The translations under genes and the position numbers were made by a program. A stretch of 64,000 nucleotides of DNA, from assembly GCF_012349115.1 (NCBI RefSeq), contig NZ_PQIG01000001.1:186001-250000 (forward strand). The letters are read 5' to 3'. The notes under the pieces are model-generated. The model was not told the origin of the DNA, searched no databases, and worked only from the letters and a program-made list of their open reading frames with translations. Below, one piece after another: positions 57,334-64,000 of this stretch. Within the stretch, counting starts at the first letter, position 1, and every line of letters starts with the position of its first letter. The DNA comes from Rhizobium ruizarguesonis (lineage in GTDB: Bacteria; Pseudomonadota; Alphaproteobacteria; Rhizobiales; Rhizobiaceae).

Positions 57334-57337
57334 GGCG

Positions 57338-57916
57338 CTAACTCTTGTTCGCAGGGTTCGGCTGGCGGCTACGGCCGAGCGAAACGACCCGGTCCTTGGC
57401 CTCCAGAAGCTTGGTCACTTTCGCGCCGAGCGAGAGTAGCGTTGCAAGCCTTTCTGTTTCAAGTTGTTTCACGTCTTCATACCAATGCGTCAGCTGCTCG
57501 ATCAGCGTGTGCATCTCGCTCATGCGCTGCTGCGCATGCCGCTCTGCGTCGCTCGCCGGCCGTTGCATCAGGATCTCCCGCAGAACCGAAAGCGTCGGAT
57601 CGACTTCACGCTTCTTTCTCTCCTCGGCCAGCGTCCTCAATATGTGCCAGACATCGTCCGGCGTGGTGAAGAAATCGCGGCGATCGTCCGGCTTGTGTTT
57701 CAGGATGACGAGGTTCCAGGCCTGCAATTCGCGCAGGCTCATCGACACATTGGAGCGCGAGATGCCGAGCGATTCGGCGATCTCCTCCGCGCAGACGGGC
57801 GCGGGCGAAACGAAGAGCAGGGCGTAGATCTGGCCGACCGTGCGGTTGATTCCCCAGCGCGACCCCATTTCGCCGAAGTGGAGAACGAAGGACTGGACGA
57901 GAGGCGGAAGGTTCAT
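57338..57916 (-). CDS. GbsR/MarR-type transcriptional regulator of the cyd operon
   Basis: A 192-residue protein starting MNLPPLVQSFVLHFGEMGSR. A winged-helix domain follows ('RTVGQIYALLFVSPAPVCAE', 'EIAESLGISRSNVSMSLREL', 'QAWNLVILKHKPDDRRDFFT'), then a helical C-terminus. This is the GbsR branch of the MarR superfamily. The ATG at 57916 gives the conserved N-terminus; an earlier start would translate through the palindromic operator. Its position as first gene of the cydDCABX operon and the palindrome 20 bp upstream suggest autoregulation and control of cytochrome bd synthesis. The signal is unknown. Confidence 0.88.
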   Translation of the reverse strand: MNLPPLVQSFVLHFGEMGSRWGINRTVGQIYALLFVSPAPVCAEEIAESLGISRSNVSMSLRELQAWNLVILKHKPDDRRDFFTTPDDVWHILRTLAEERKKREVDPTLSVLREILMQRPASDAERHAQQRMSEMHTLIEQLTHWYEDVKQLETERLATLLSLGAKVTKLLEAKDRVVSLGRSRQPNPANKS

Positions 57917-57935
57917 GGTCGTTTCCGTTGCGTCT

Positions 57936-57961
57936 GTGATTTCAGAAATTTCTGAAATCAC
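57936..57961. promoter_or_regulatory. perfect 26-bp palindrome upstream of the cyd operon regulator
   Basis: Each half is GTGATTTCAGAAA and the two halves are exact reverse complements with no spacer. It ends 19 bp before the regulator start codon, inside the predicted leader. This is the most likely binding site of the GbsR/MarR-type regulator it precedes. Confidence 0.75.
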
Positions 57962-58042
57962 TATACTGACCTTCGCGTTCCTCCGGCAATCGGCAAGGCT
58001 GGCCTGCGTCAATTTGGATGTCCCTTCGTTGATCCTTGGCTA

Positions 58043-58084
58043 GATATAGCCGGACGCGACGTGGCTGAATTTGACTTGGATCAA
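58043..58084 (-). promoter_or_regulatory. FNR/FixK-type promoter of the cyd operon
   Basis: An anaerobox TTGATCCAAGTCAA (58084-58071, read on the reverse strand) fits TTGAT-N4-ATCAA with one deviation. A -10-like TATATC lies at 58048-58043. With the start near 58036 the box is centred at about -41.5, the class II activator position. The 5' leader to the first ATG would be about 120 nt and includes the 26-bp palindrome. Oxygen-responsive control of a bd oxidase by FNR/FixK/FnrN is well established in related bacteria. Confidence 0.65.
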
Positions 58085-58110
58085 ATCCGTAGCGCTTTGC
58101 AGCGACGACG

Positions 58111-58148
58111 CAAAAACGCCCGGCGATGCGTTACGCATGCCGGGCGTT
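58111..58148 (-). terminator. terminator of the hupE gene
   Basis: A long hairpin (AACGCCCGGC / GCCGGGCGTT extended by ATGCG / CGCAT, one bulged base). On the reverse strand it is followed by TTTTTG. It lies 59 bp after the hupE stop and insulates the cyd promoter. Confidence 0.8.
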
Positions 58149-58206
58149 CTGTCGGATTGAGATGTCCAGGCCGCCGCCTGGTTTTGGTTCAGAAATGCCG
58201 TCAGGC

Positions 58207-58806
58207 TCAGATCAAGCCGGCCAGAAGACCGACGCCTGCTATGGCGGCAATGCCGCCGGCCGTACGCGTCACGAAAACGCCCTGACGTTCACCGGCCCGG
58301 CCGATGACGTAACCAAGCGCAAGGCCGGCGAGGTGCAGCAGTGCGGTTGCGATCATGAAGCCGGCGGCATAGGCGGCGCCGGCGGCATTTTCCGGCATTT
58401 CGGCGCCATGTGCGTGACCGTGGAAGATAGCGAAGACGCCGATGACACCAAGTGCTGCGGCCAGCGGCGCCTTGACGTTGAGCGCAACGACGGCGCCGAG
58501 GACGACGACGGACAGCGCGATGCCGATTTCAACGAAGGGAACGGCAATGCCGGCAACGCCGAGGGCACCGCCGAGCGCCATCACCAGGACGAAGGTCGTC
58601 GGCACGAGCCAGGTGGCGCGGCCACCGAGCTGAAATGCGAAAACACCGACCATCACCATGGCGAGGACATGATCGAGGCCAGAGATCGGATGGGCAAAGC
58701 CATGGCTGAAGCCGGCAGCTTCGCCGATCGCGGGATGGGCCGAGGCGACGGCTGGAAGCGCTGCGGCAGCCAAGGCAAGCAGGCCGCTCTTGATTGCTGA
58801 TTTCAT
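58207..58806 (-). CDS. HupE/UreJ-family metal transporter
   Basis: A 199-residue membrane protein. The signal-like N-terminus ends ASAHPAIGEAAGFSHGF, followed by the family motif HPISGLDHVLAMVMVGV (HPxxGxDH) and the second motif 'FHGHAHGAEMP'. About six helices are apparent. HupE proteins take up nickel (hydrogenase, urease) or cobalt. No hydrogenase, urease or cobalamin gene lies next to it here, and I could not find a cobalamin or NiCo riboswitch upstream. The cobalamin-dependent mutase at 27.3 kb is too distant to assign the metal. Confidence 0.92.
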   Translation of the reverse strand: MKSAIKSGLLALAAAALPAVASAHPAIGEAAGFSHGFAHPISGLDHVLAMVMVGVFAFQLGGRATWLVPTTFVLVMALGGALGVAGIAVPFVEIGIALSVVVLGAVVALNVKAPLAAALGVIGVFAIFHGHAHGAEMPENAAGAAYAAGFMIATALLHLAGLALGYVIGRAGERQGVFVTRTAGGIAAIAGVGLLAGLI

Positions 58807-59083
58807 TGCTCATTCCCCTCGTGAATTTTCGAATATCCTGCGGCTGCCGAACACCGGCATGGTTCCAAGTCGCGTACATCACGCTAGTTCAAAGAATTCG
58901 CGCCGTCAACGAAAATGCCATGAAATACCAAGCCAATTCAAGTGCTTATCTGATAGGCAGATGCCGCTTTCGATAGCTTCTCCCAGCGCCCCGCGACTCA
59001 AGATCGAACTGGAAACCGTCCCCCACAGAGGCTATCAATCGTCCGGCAGAGACGGCGCAGACCGCCGTGATGGAGGAGACGCC

Positions 59084-60115
59084 ATGACGAATACCGAACG
59101 GCCGCTGGCGATCAGCGCGCCCGAGCCGCGCACGCTCGATCTGATTTTCAGCGACAAGGCGCGCGCCGAACTGCATGCGAAATACGAGATCGTCGAGGCC
59201 GATCCCGAGAATATCGCCGGGCTCGGCGACGAGATCCTCGGAAGCGCGCGCTACATCATCGGCCAGCCGCCGCTTTCGGCCGAAACACTGGCCAGAATGC
59301 CGGCCTTGCGCTCGATCCTCAACGTCGAAAGCAATCTTCTCAACAACATGCCCTATGAGGTGCTCTTCCAGCGCGGCATCCATGTCGTCACCACAGGGCA
59401 GGTCTTTGCCGAGCCGGTCGCCGAAATTGGCCTCGGTTTCGCGCTGGCCCTAGCGCGCGGCATCGTCGACGCGGATGTCGCTTTCCGCCAGGGCACGGAA
59501 CTCTGGGGCGGTGAGGGGAATGCAAGCGCGCGGCTGATCGCCGGCTCCGAGATCGGCATCGTCGGCTTCGGCGATCTCGGCAAAGCGCTGCGCCGGGTCC
59601 TGTCCGGCTTCAGGGCCCGCATCAGGGTGTTCGATCCCTGGCTGCCGCGCTCGGTCCTCGAGGAAAACGGCGTCGAGCCCGCAAGCCTTCAAGACGTCCT
59701 GACAAAGAGCGATTTCATTTTCGTCGCCGCCGCCGTCACCAGCGAAAACAGCAAATTTCTCGGCACTGAGGCCTTCGCCAGCATGCGCAGGGGCGCGGCC
59801 TTCATCCTGCTCAGCCGCGCCGATGTCGTCGATTTCGATGCGCTGATGGCGGCCGTATCGTCAGGCCACATCGTCGCCGCGAGCGATGTCTACCCCCAGG
59901 AACCGTTGCCGACCGATCATCCGGTGCGAAGCCTGAAAGGCTTCATCCGCTCGGCGCATCGGGCTGGGGCGCTTGACAGCGCCTTCAAGAAAATGGGCGA
60001 CATGGTGCTCGAAGACATGGACCTGATGGATCGCGGCTTGCCGCCGATGCGCTGCAAGCGGGCGGAACGCGAGACGGTTTCCCGCATGCGTTCCAAACCG
60101 GTCGAAGTGAACTAG
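59084..60115 (+). CDS. D-isomer-specific 2-hydroxyacid dehydrogenase family protein
   Basis: A 343-residue NAD(P)-dependent dehydrogenase-like protein. The catalytic-domain N-terminus is 'SAPEPRTLDLIFSDKARAEL', the nucleotide motif is IVGFGDLGKALRRVL near residue 160, and 'GAAFILLSRADVVDFDALMA' replaces the usual 'NxxRGxxVD'. The C-terminal catalytic 'SAHRAGALDSAFKKMGDMVL' holds the active-site His as HRAG rather than HxAG, with slight departures. GGAGGAGA precedes the ATG at 59084. The substrate is unknown. It converges with the Tim44-like gene. Confidence 0.88.
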   Translation: MTNTERPLAISAPEPRTLDLIFSDKARAELHAKYEIVEADPENIAGLGDEILGSARYIIGQPPLSAETLARMPALRSILNVESNLLNNMPYEVLFQRGIHVVTTGQVFAEPVAEIGLGFALALARGIVDADVAFRQGTELWGGEGNASARLIAGSEIGIVGFGDLGKALRRVLSGFRARIRVFDPWLPRSVLEENGVEPASLQDVLTKSDFIFVAAAVTSENSKFLGTEAFASMRRGAAFILLSRADVVDFDALMAAVSSGHIVAASDVYPQEPLPTDHPVRSLKGFIRSAHRAGALDSAFKKMGDMVLEDMDLMDRGLPPMRCKRAERETVSRMRSKPVEVN

Positions 60116-60142
60116 AACAGAATGCCGACGTGACGCGCCGCC

Positions 60143-61138
60143 TCAGGCGGCGCGCTGCTCGGAACCCTGGATCGCGGCGAGCTTCCAGTCGGCGTCGGGC
60201 TTGCGCACGAAGGTCCAAACCTCGGTGCTTTCGCTCGGACGGCGGTCGTCGCCGGAAACAACGCGGCCGCTGTCGCGTTCGACCATGGCGTCGACCGACG
60301 AATAACGCATGGCGAGCGTCGCAAATTCCTGGCCGTCTTCGCGCCAGGCCTCGGCGATATCGCCTTGCAGCAGCTTGACGTCGGAGACGCGGTTGCGCAC
60401 GCCGTTGGTAGCGTTTTCGCCGAGTTCCTCGGCAAGATAGGACATCGCCTCGGGCGTCGTCAGCCGGCGCAACGTGCCGTAATCCTCGGCACCGTAAGCG
60501 GTCTGCACCTGGGTCAGCAGTTCTTCGAACTGATCGAGATCGGCCTGCGCCAACCCGATCTCGTCGCTCGGCCGATTGCTGCGCGACTGCCCACCGAAAC
60601 CGCCTCCCGACCCGATCGCCGGGATTTGGAAGGACGACTTATTCGTCGGCGACATGTTATAGGACTGGCTCTGGCCGCCGACGCCGTAGGAAGGCTGGCG
60701 GCGGTTGGCGAAATAACGCATGGCGAGCATGACGGCGCCGCCGATCAATGCGATCTGCAGCAACATTCCGAGGAAGCCGAAGCCGCCGCCGAAACCGTGG
60801 CCGAGCAGCATGCCGAGAAGGCCACCGGCAATCAGACCGCCGATCATCGAACGGCCGAAGCCGCCGAAGAAACCGGGGCGCTGAGCGCCGAGGGGCTGCT
60901 GAGCGGTAGCAGGTGCCGTGGTCTGCGGACGCGGCGTCATCGACCGTTCGATCGGCGCTGCGGGGGCAGGTGCGGTGCGGGTGACAGGCGGGGCCTGGAA
61001 GGTGCGCGTGCCGCGGCTTCCGAAACCGAAGCTGCCGGCGCGGCGCGCCTCGGCATCGTCGAGGGAAGCAAAAACGGTGGCGCTCGTCAGTGCGGCAATT
61101 GCCGCGATCTTGGCAAAACGCGAAACGGCACTCGGCAT
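60143..61138 (-). CDS. Tim44/TimA-domain membrane protein
   Basis: A 331-residue protein. It has a signal peptide or membrane anchor (RFAKIAAIAALTSATVFASL), a Pro/Thr-rich linker, and two glycine-rich hydrophobic stretches ('MIGGLIAGGLLGMLLGHGFG', 'FLGMLLQIALIGGAVMLAMR'). The C-terminal Tim44-like domain (about 200-331) includes 'FEELLTQVQTAYGAEDYGTL' and 'WTFVRKPDADWKLAAIQGSE'. The bacterial Tim44-domain proteins of Alphaproteobacteria are poorly characterised, and some act in envelope protein handling. The ATG at 61138 follows AGGAGATCAGGA. Confidence 0.85.
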   Translation of the reverse strand: MPSAVSRFAKIAAIAALTSATVFASLDDAEARRAGSFGFGSRGTRTFQAPPVTRTAPAPAAPIERSMTPRPQTTAPATAQQPLGAQRPGFFGGFGRSMIGGLIAGGLLGMLLGHGFGGGFGFLGMLLQIALIGGAVMLAMRYFANRRQPSYGVGGQSQSYNMSPTNKSSFQIPAIGSGGGFGGQSRSNRPSDEIGLAQADLDQFEELLTQVQTAYGAEDYGTLRRLTTPEAMSYLAEELGENATNGVRNRVSDVKLLQGDIAEAWREDGQEFATLAMRYSSVDAMVERDSGRVVSGDDRRPSESTEVWTFVRKPDADWKLAAIQGSEQRAA

Positions 61139-61222
61139 TCCTGATCTCCTGTCATGCACAATCACGGCATGTCGGGACCTAATATAGGTACTCTTTCCCC
61201 GGTGTGAAGTTCTTCGGCTTCA

Positions 61223-61681
61223 TTACTGGCAGACGTCGACCCAACTGGCGCCGGTCAGCTCGGCCAACCGCCCAGTTTCGATGCGCACGGCCGAGTTCGT
61301 CGAGCCGGCCGCCGGCACGACTTCATCGAAGCGTTTCAGCGAGATATCGCAATAGATGGGCAGTGGCGAAGGCAGGCCGAAGGGGCAGACGCCGCCGACC
61401 GGATGGCTGGTGATCGCCACGACCTCCTCAGCGCCGAGCATGCGCCCCTTGGCGCCAAAGGTGTCTTTGAACTTGCGATTGTCGAGCCTTGCCGTGCCGC
61501 CGGCTACGACCAGCATCATCTGCTCGCCGACGCGCAGGCAAATCGTCTTGGCGATCTGGGCTGGCTCGACGCCGTGGGCTTCGGCGGCAAGCGCCACCGT
61601 CGAGGAGCTCTCGGCGGTTTCGATGATTTCGATATCGGGTGCGTGGGCGCTGAGGAAGGCGCGGACAGATTCAAGGCTCAT
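61223..61681 (-). CDS. YbaK/EbsC-family aminoacyl-tRNA deacylase
   Basis: A 152-residue single-domain protein with 'IAKTICLRVGEQMMLVVAGG', 'RLDNRKFKDTFGAKGRMLGA' and 'VVAITSHPVGGVCPFGLPSP'. These carry the YbaK/ProX-like Lys and Gly residues needed for hydrolysing mischarged tRNA (Cys-tRNAPro, Ala-tRNAPro and similar). It is a free-standing trans-editing factor. It is monocistronic, separated by 84 bp from the Tim44-like gene downstream. Confidence 0.9.
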   Translation of the reverse strand: MSLESVRAFLSAHAPDIEIIETAESSSTVALAAEAHGVEPAQIAKTICLRVGEQMMLVVAGGTARLDNRKFKDTFGAKGRMLGAEEVVAITSHPVGGVCPFGLPSPLPIYCDISLKRFDEVVPAAGSTNSAVRIETGRLAELTGASWVDVCQ

Positions 61682-61928
61682 GACGCGATGCTAGCCCAGG
61701 AAATACGCAATTTGAAGCGTAAAAGACGCCTGTCGAAAACCGCCGCTTGCAAGTCGCGCGGACATCGTCATAATAATTTTGCACACGTGCTCAATTTTGT
61801 CATTCGGCCGTTACGTTCAACCCCTAGAGCGGGATACGCCACGTTTTCGTGGGGTTTCGGAGCGGTCATCATCAGCAGTGCTGACCCGTCAAGAGGCCTC
61901 ACACTGCTCTTCTAGGGAGACGAAGAAG

Positions 61929-63275
61929 ATGACCATTTTGCCGACTCTGAAATCGCTTGCCGTCGCAGCCGCCATCCTGGCCTCGACCTCCGCAATTGCA
62001 CTCGCCAAGGACGTTCACATCAGCGTCTGGGCCGGCGGCACCGGCCCGAACGACGTCTATCGCCTCGACGCCATCGAGATCGCAGCCCAGCAGTTGCAGC
62101 GCGAAGCCGCTCTGAAGGGCGAAGACCTGAAGATCACCGTCGAGAAGAAGCCTTATTCCGGCTGGGACGACTTCAAGCAGGCGCTGACCCTTGCCGCCGA
62201 AGCCAAGACCGCCCCGAATATCGTCGTCAGCGGCCATGAAGACATCGCACCCTGGTCGCAGGCGGGCCTCATCGTTCCGATCGAAGATTATGTCGATCTC
62301 GACTCATGGCCGCTCAGCGACATCTATGAAAACCTGTTGAAGATCGCGTCTTATAACGGCACCGTCTACGGCATCCCGCAGGACGCTGAATCCCGCCCGA
62401 TGTTCTTCTGGAAGCCTTACATGAAGGCGATCGGTTACAGCGATGCCGATCTGGACGCGCTGCCGCAGAGCGTCCAGGACGGCAAGTACACCATGAAGAA
62501 CCTGCTCGAAGACGCCAAGAAGATGCAGGACAAGGGCCTCGTCCAGGCCGGCTACGGTTTTTATCCGCGCACCAGCAACGGCCCTGATTACTGGCAGTTC
62601 TACACCAGCTTCGGCGGCACGATGGAAGAAGGCGGCAAGCTCGTTTTCGACAAGGCGGCGATGACCCGCACCTATCAGTTCTTCGCCGATGCCGTGAAGG
62701 CAGGCGTCACCAAGAAGAACCACATCGGCATGCCGGGCGACCAGTGGTGGAAGGAAGTCGCCACCGGCAAGGCCGGCATCTGGGACGGCGGCACCTGGCA
62801 CTATGCCCGCCTCGTCAATCAGGAGGGCCTGAAGGACTTCTTCGGCAACGTGATCTTCACGCTGATCCCCGCCGGCGAAGGCGGCAAGGCCAACACGCTG
62901 ACCCATCCGCTCGTCTACCTGCTGACCGCAGGTCACGACCAGGAAGACACCGAGATCGCCGCCCAGCTGGTCAAGATCGCCTCCGAGCCGCGCACCAACG
63001 CGCTGCATGCGGTCAAATCAGCTCATCTCGGCATCTCCAAGTCGGAATCGACGGTCGACTTCTATTCGGCCGACCGCTGGACCCGTGAAGCCACCGAGCG
63101 CCTGCTGCCGCATGCCAATGCGATGCCGAACAATTCCGATTTCGGCAAATATTGGAACATCATGTGGAAGAACCTCGAAGCATCCTGGACCGGCGCCAAG
63201 ACCGTAGACGCCGCGGTCAGTGATGCAGAGAGCGAGCTGAAGAGCACGCTCGGCGACAAGATCGTCATCCGTTAA
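61929..63275 (+). CDS. sugar ABC transporter substrate-binding protein (CUT1), second system
   Basis: A 448-residue solute-binding protein. The signal peptide is MTILPTLKSLAVAAAILAST...IALA, and the mature start is 'KDVHISVWAGGTGPNDVYRL'. Typical features are 'TAPNIVVSGHEDIAPWSQAG' and 'TVYGIPQDAESRPMFFWKPY'. GGGAG lies about 10 nt upstream of the ATG at 61929. It is the first gene of an operon running off the window, with a long-insert permease next. The substrate is unknown. Confidence 0.92.
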   Translation: MTILPTLKSLAVAAAILASTSAIALAKDVHISVWAGGTGPNDVYRLDAIEIAAQQLQREAALKGEDLKITVEKKPYSGWDDFKQALTLAAEAKTAPNIVVSGHEDIAPWSQAGLIVPIEDYVDLDSWPLSDIYENLLKIASYNGTVYGIPQDAESRPMFFWKPYMKAIGYSDADLDALPQSVQDGKYTMKNLLEDAKKMQDKGLVQAGYGFYPRTSNGPDYWQFYTSFGGTMEEGGKLVFDKAAMTRTYQFFADAVKAGVTKKNHIGMPGDQWWKEVATGKAGIWDGGTWHYARLVNQEGLKDFFGNVIFTLIPAGEGGKANTLTHPLVYLLTAGHDQEDTEIAAQLVKIASEPRTNALHAVKSAHLGISKSESTVDFYSADRWTREATERLLPHANAMPNNSDFGKYWNIMWKNLEASWTGAKTVDAAVSDAESELKSTLGDKIVIR

Positions 63276-63338
63276 GATCGAAGCACTCTTCCGGGCGGCG
63301 GCAGCGCCGCCCGGTCGGTCCGCGACGAGGGGGCTTCC

Positions 63339-64000
63339 ATGAAATCGTCCAGAACGCTCGGACTGGTGATGATCGCGCCTGCCGCGATCATGATCATCCT
63401 CTTCTTCCTGATGCCGGTCGTTCTGACGGCGGTCTTTTCGATGACCAGCATGACGACGGCGACCGGCATATCAGGCGGTGTCTACCAGATCGCACCGAAT
63501 TCCCTGATTGCGCTGAAATCGGCGCTGCCCGATATTGCCGCCGAAATGGCCGAACCGCGCTACACGATCGACGAGGCGGGGATCAAGGCTGTCGAGGGCC
63601 TCGGGCTGACACCGGGGATTGCCGCGGAATTGCGCACCAAACATGCAGGTGAGGTGTTCACCGCACGCCGCGACGTCGAGCGCATGATCAAGGATCTCGC
63701 CGACCGGCCTTCGACGCGCGATGTCAAGCAGATCTCCGAACAGTTCAACCGCTCCGTCCTCAACACCCGCTTCGACAGCAAGGAGCAGCTCTTTTCGGCG
63801 CTGGATAGTCTGGGTTTCAAACTGACAGCTGAGCAGAAGGAAACGGTCGCCAAGGCCACCTATACCGGCTGGGTTTGGACGACCGACAATTTCTCGCGCA
63901 TGACAACCTCACCCGACATGGCGCGCGTGCTCTTGAATACCGTGCTCTACGTCGCGCTGGTGCTGATGCTGTTCAATGTCGGCTATGCGCTGCTGCTGGC
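63339..64000 (+). CDS. sugar ABC transporter permease with a long insert, 5' part
   Basis: The frame opens at the ATG at 63339 and runs off the window (220 residues visible). The N-terminal helix 'MIAPAAIMIILFFLMPVVLT' is followed by about 160 hydrophilic residues (IAPNSLIALKSALPDIAAEM, RRDVERMIKDLADRPSTRDV, SVLNTRFDSKEQLFSALDSL). Only then does the next helix begin ('MARVLLNTVLYVALVLMLFN'). MalF-type permeases often carry a periplasmic insert between early helices, but this one is large and helical, and contains a helix-hairpin-helix-like TPGIAAELRTKH stretch. The EAA loop lies beyond the window. Confidence 0.85.
   Translation, partial: MKSSRTLGLVMIAPAAIMIILFFLMPVVLTAVFSMTSMTTATGISGGVYQIAPNSLIALKSALPDIAAEMAEPRYTIDEAGIKAVEGLGLTPGIAAELRTKHAGEVFTARRDVERMIKDLADRPSTRDVKQISEQFNRSVLNTRFDSKEQLFSALDSLGFKLTAEQKETVAKATYTGWVWTTDNFSRMTTSPDMARVLLNTVLYVALVLMLFNVGYALLL

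Noticed and set aside
58807..58920. Cobalamin or NiCo riboswitch upstream of hupE
   Set aside because: No B12 box or NiCo core elements were found.
61822..61917. CCCTAGA ... TCTAGGG arms flanking the second sugar operon leader
   Set aside because: The arms are only 7 bp and 80 bp apart, which is easily chance; no operator was claimed.

Overview
The window is a 64 kb piece of a GC-rich alphaproteobacterial genome, most probably Rhizobium or a close relative. The evidence is the gene repertoire (Gfo/Idh oxidoreductases, several CUT1 sugar transporters, a PraR/PhrR-type XRE regulator, DUF1127), short palindromic intergenic repeats of the rhizobial type, and the general sequence style. No phage, plasmid replication, IS, CRISPR or tRNA gene was seen. 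Both window edges cut genes.

Layout. 1-7.8 kb: 3' part of a giant DUF4082/Ig-like repeat protein, a COG0523 GTPase, a small orphan gene and a type I secretion ABC/HlyD pair that probably exports the repeat protein. 8-13 kb: L-2-hydroxyglutarate oxidase, a gene-poor stretch, adenine deaminase and an MFS carrier. 13-20.5 kb: a rearranged accessory region. Two imperfect direct copies (about 0.57 kb) of a small gene plus the 3' end of a SARP/TPR regulator flank a sulfonate-type FAD protein, a frameshifted tauD and a DUF1127 gene. The DUF1127 gene is followed by four tandem hairpins, each with CCTCCTCCC in its loop (a cuckoo/CcsR-type sRNA array). 20.8-27.1 kb: Fsr-like MFS, FMN reductase, MetQNI transporter and a DszA/NtaA-family monooxygenase, which together look like organosulfur scavenging. 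27.3-33.5 kb: methylmalonyl-CoA mutase, an FAH-family enzyme, and a three-gene Gfo/Idh-Gfo/Idh-VOC operon.

33.6-43.4 kb: a complete reverse-strand operon with ABC transporter, two DUF1989 proteins, a urea carboxylase-type biotin enzyme and allophanate hydrolase. It is preceded by a recognisable guanidine-I (ykkC) riboswitch, so it is best read as guanidine uptake and degradation to ammonia. 43.6-50.8 kb: AraC regulator divergent from a CUT1 sugar transporter whose operon ends in a Gfo/Idh-aldo/keto reductase fusion. 50.9-58.1 kb: a regulator-cydD-cydC-cydA-cydB-cydX cytochrome bd operon. It has an FNR/FixK box spaced correctly from a -10 and a perfect 26-bp palindrome in the leader. 58.2-64 kb: HupE, a D-2-hydroxyacid dehydrogenase, a Tim44-like protein, a YbaK-type deacylase, and the start of another sugar ABC operon whose permease has an unusually long insert.

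The most noteworthy items are the DUF1127/cuckoo RNA tetrad, the guanidine riboswitch operon, the dual-control leader of the cyd operon, the Gfo/Idh-AKR fusion, and the duplication that brackets the accessory segment. All calls are from reading sequence alone; no database search was run.
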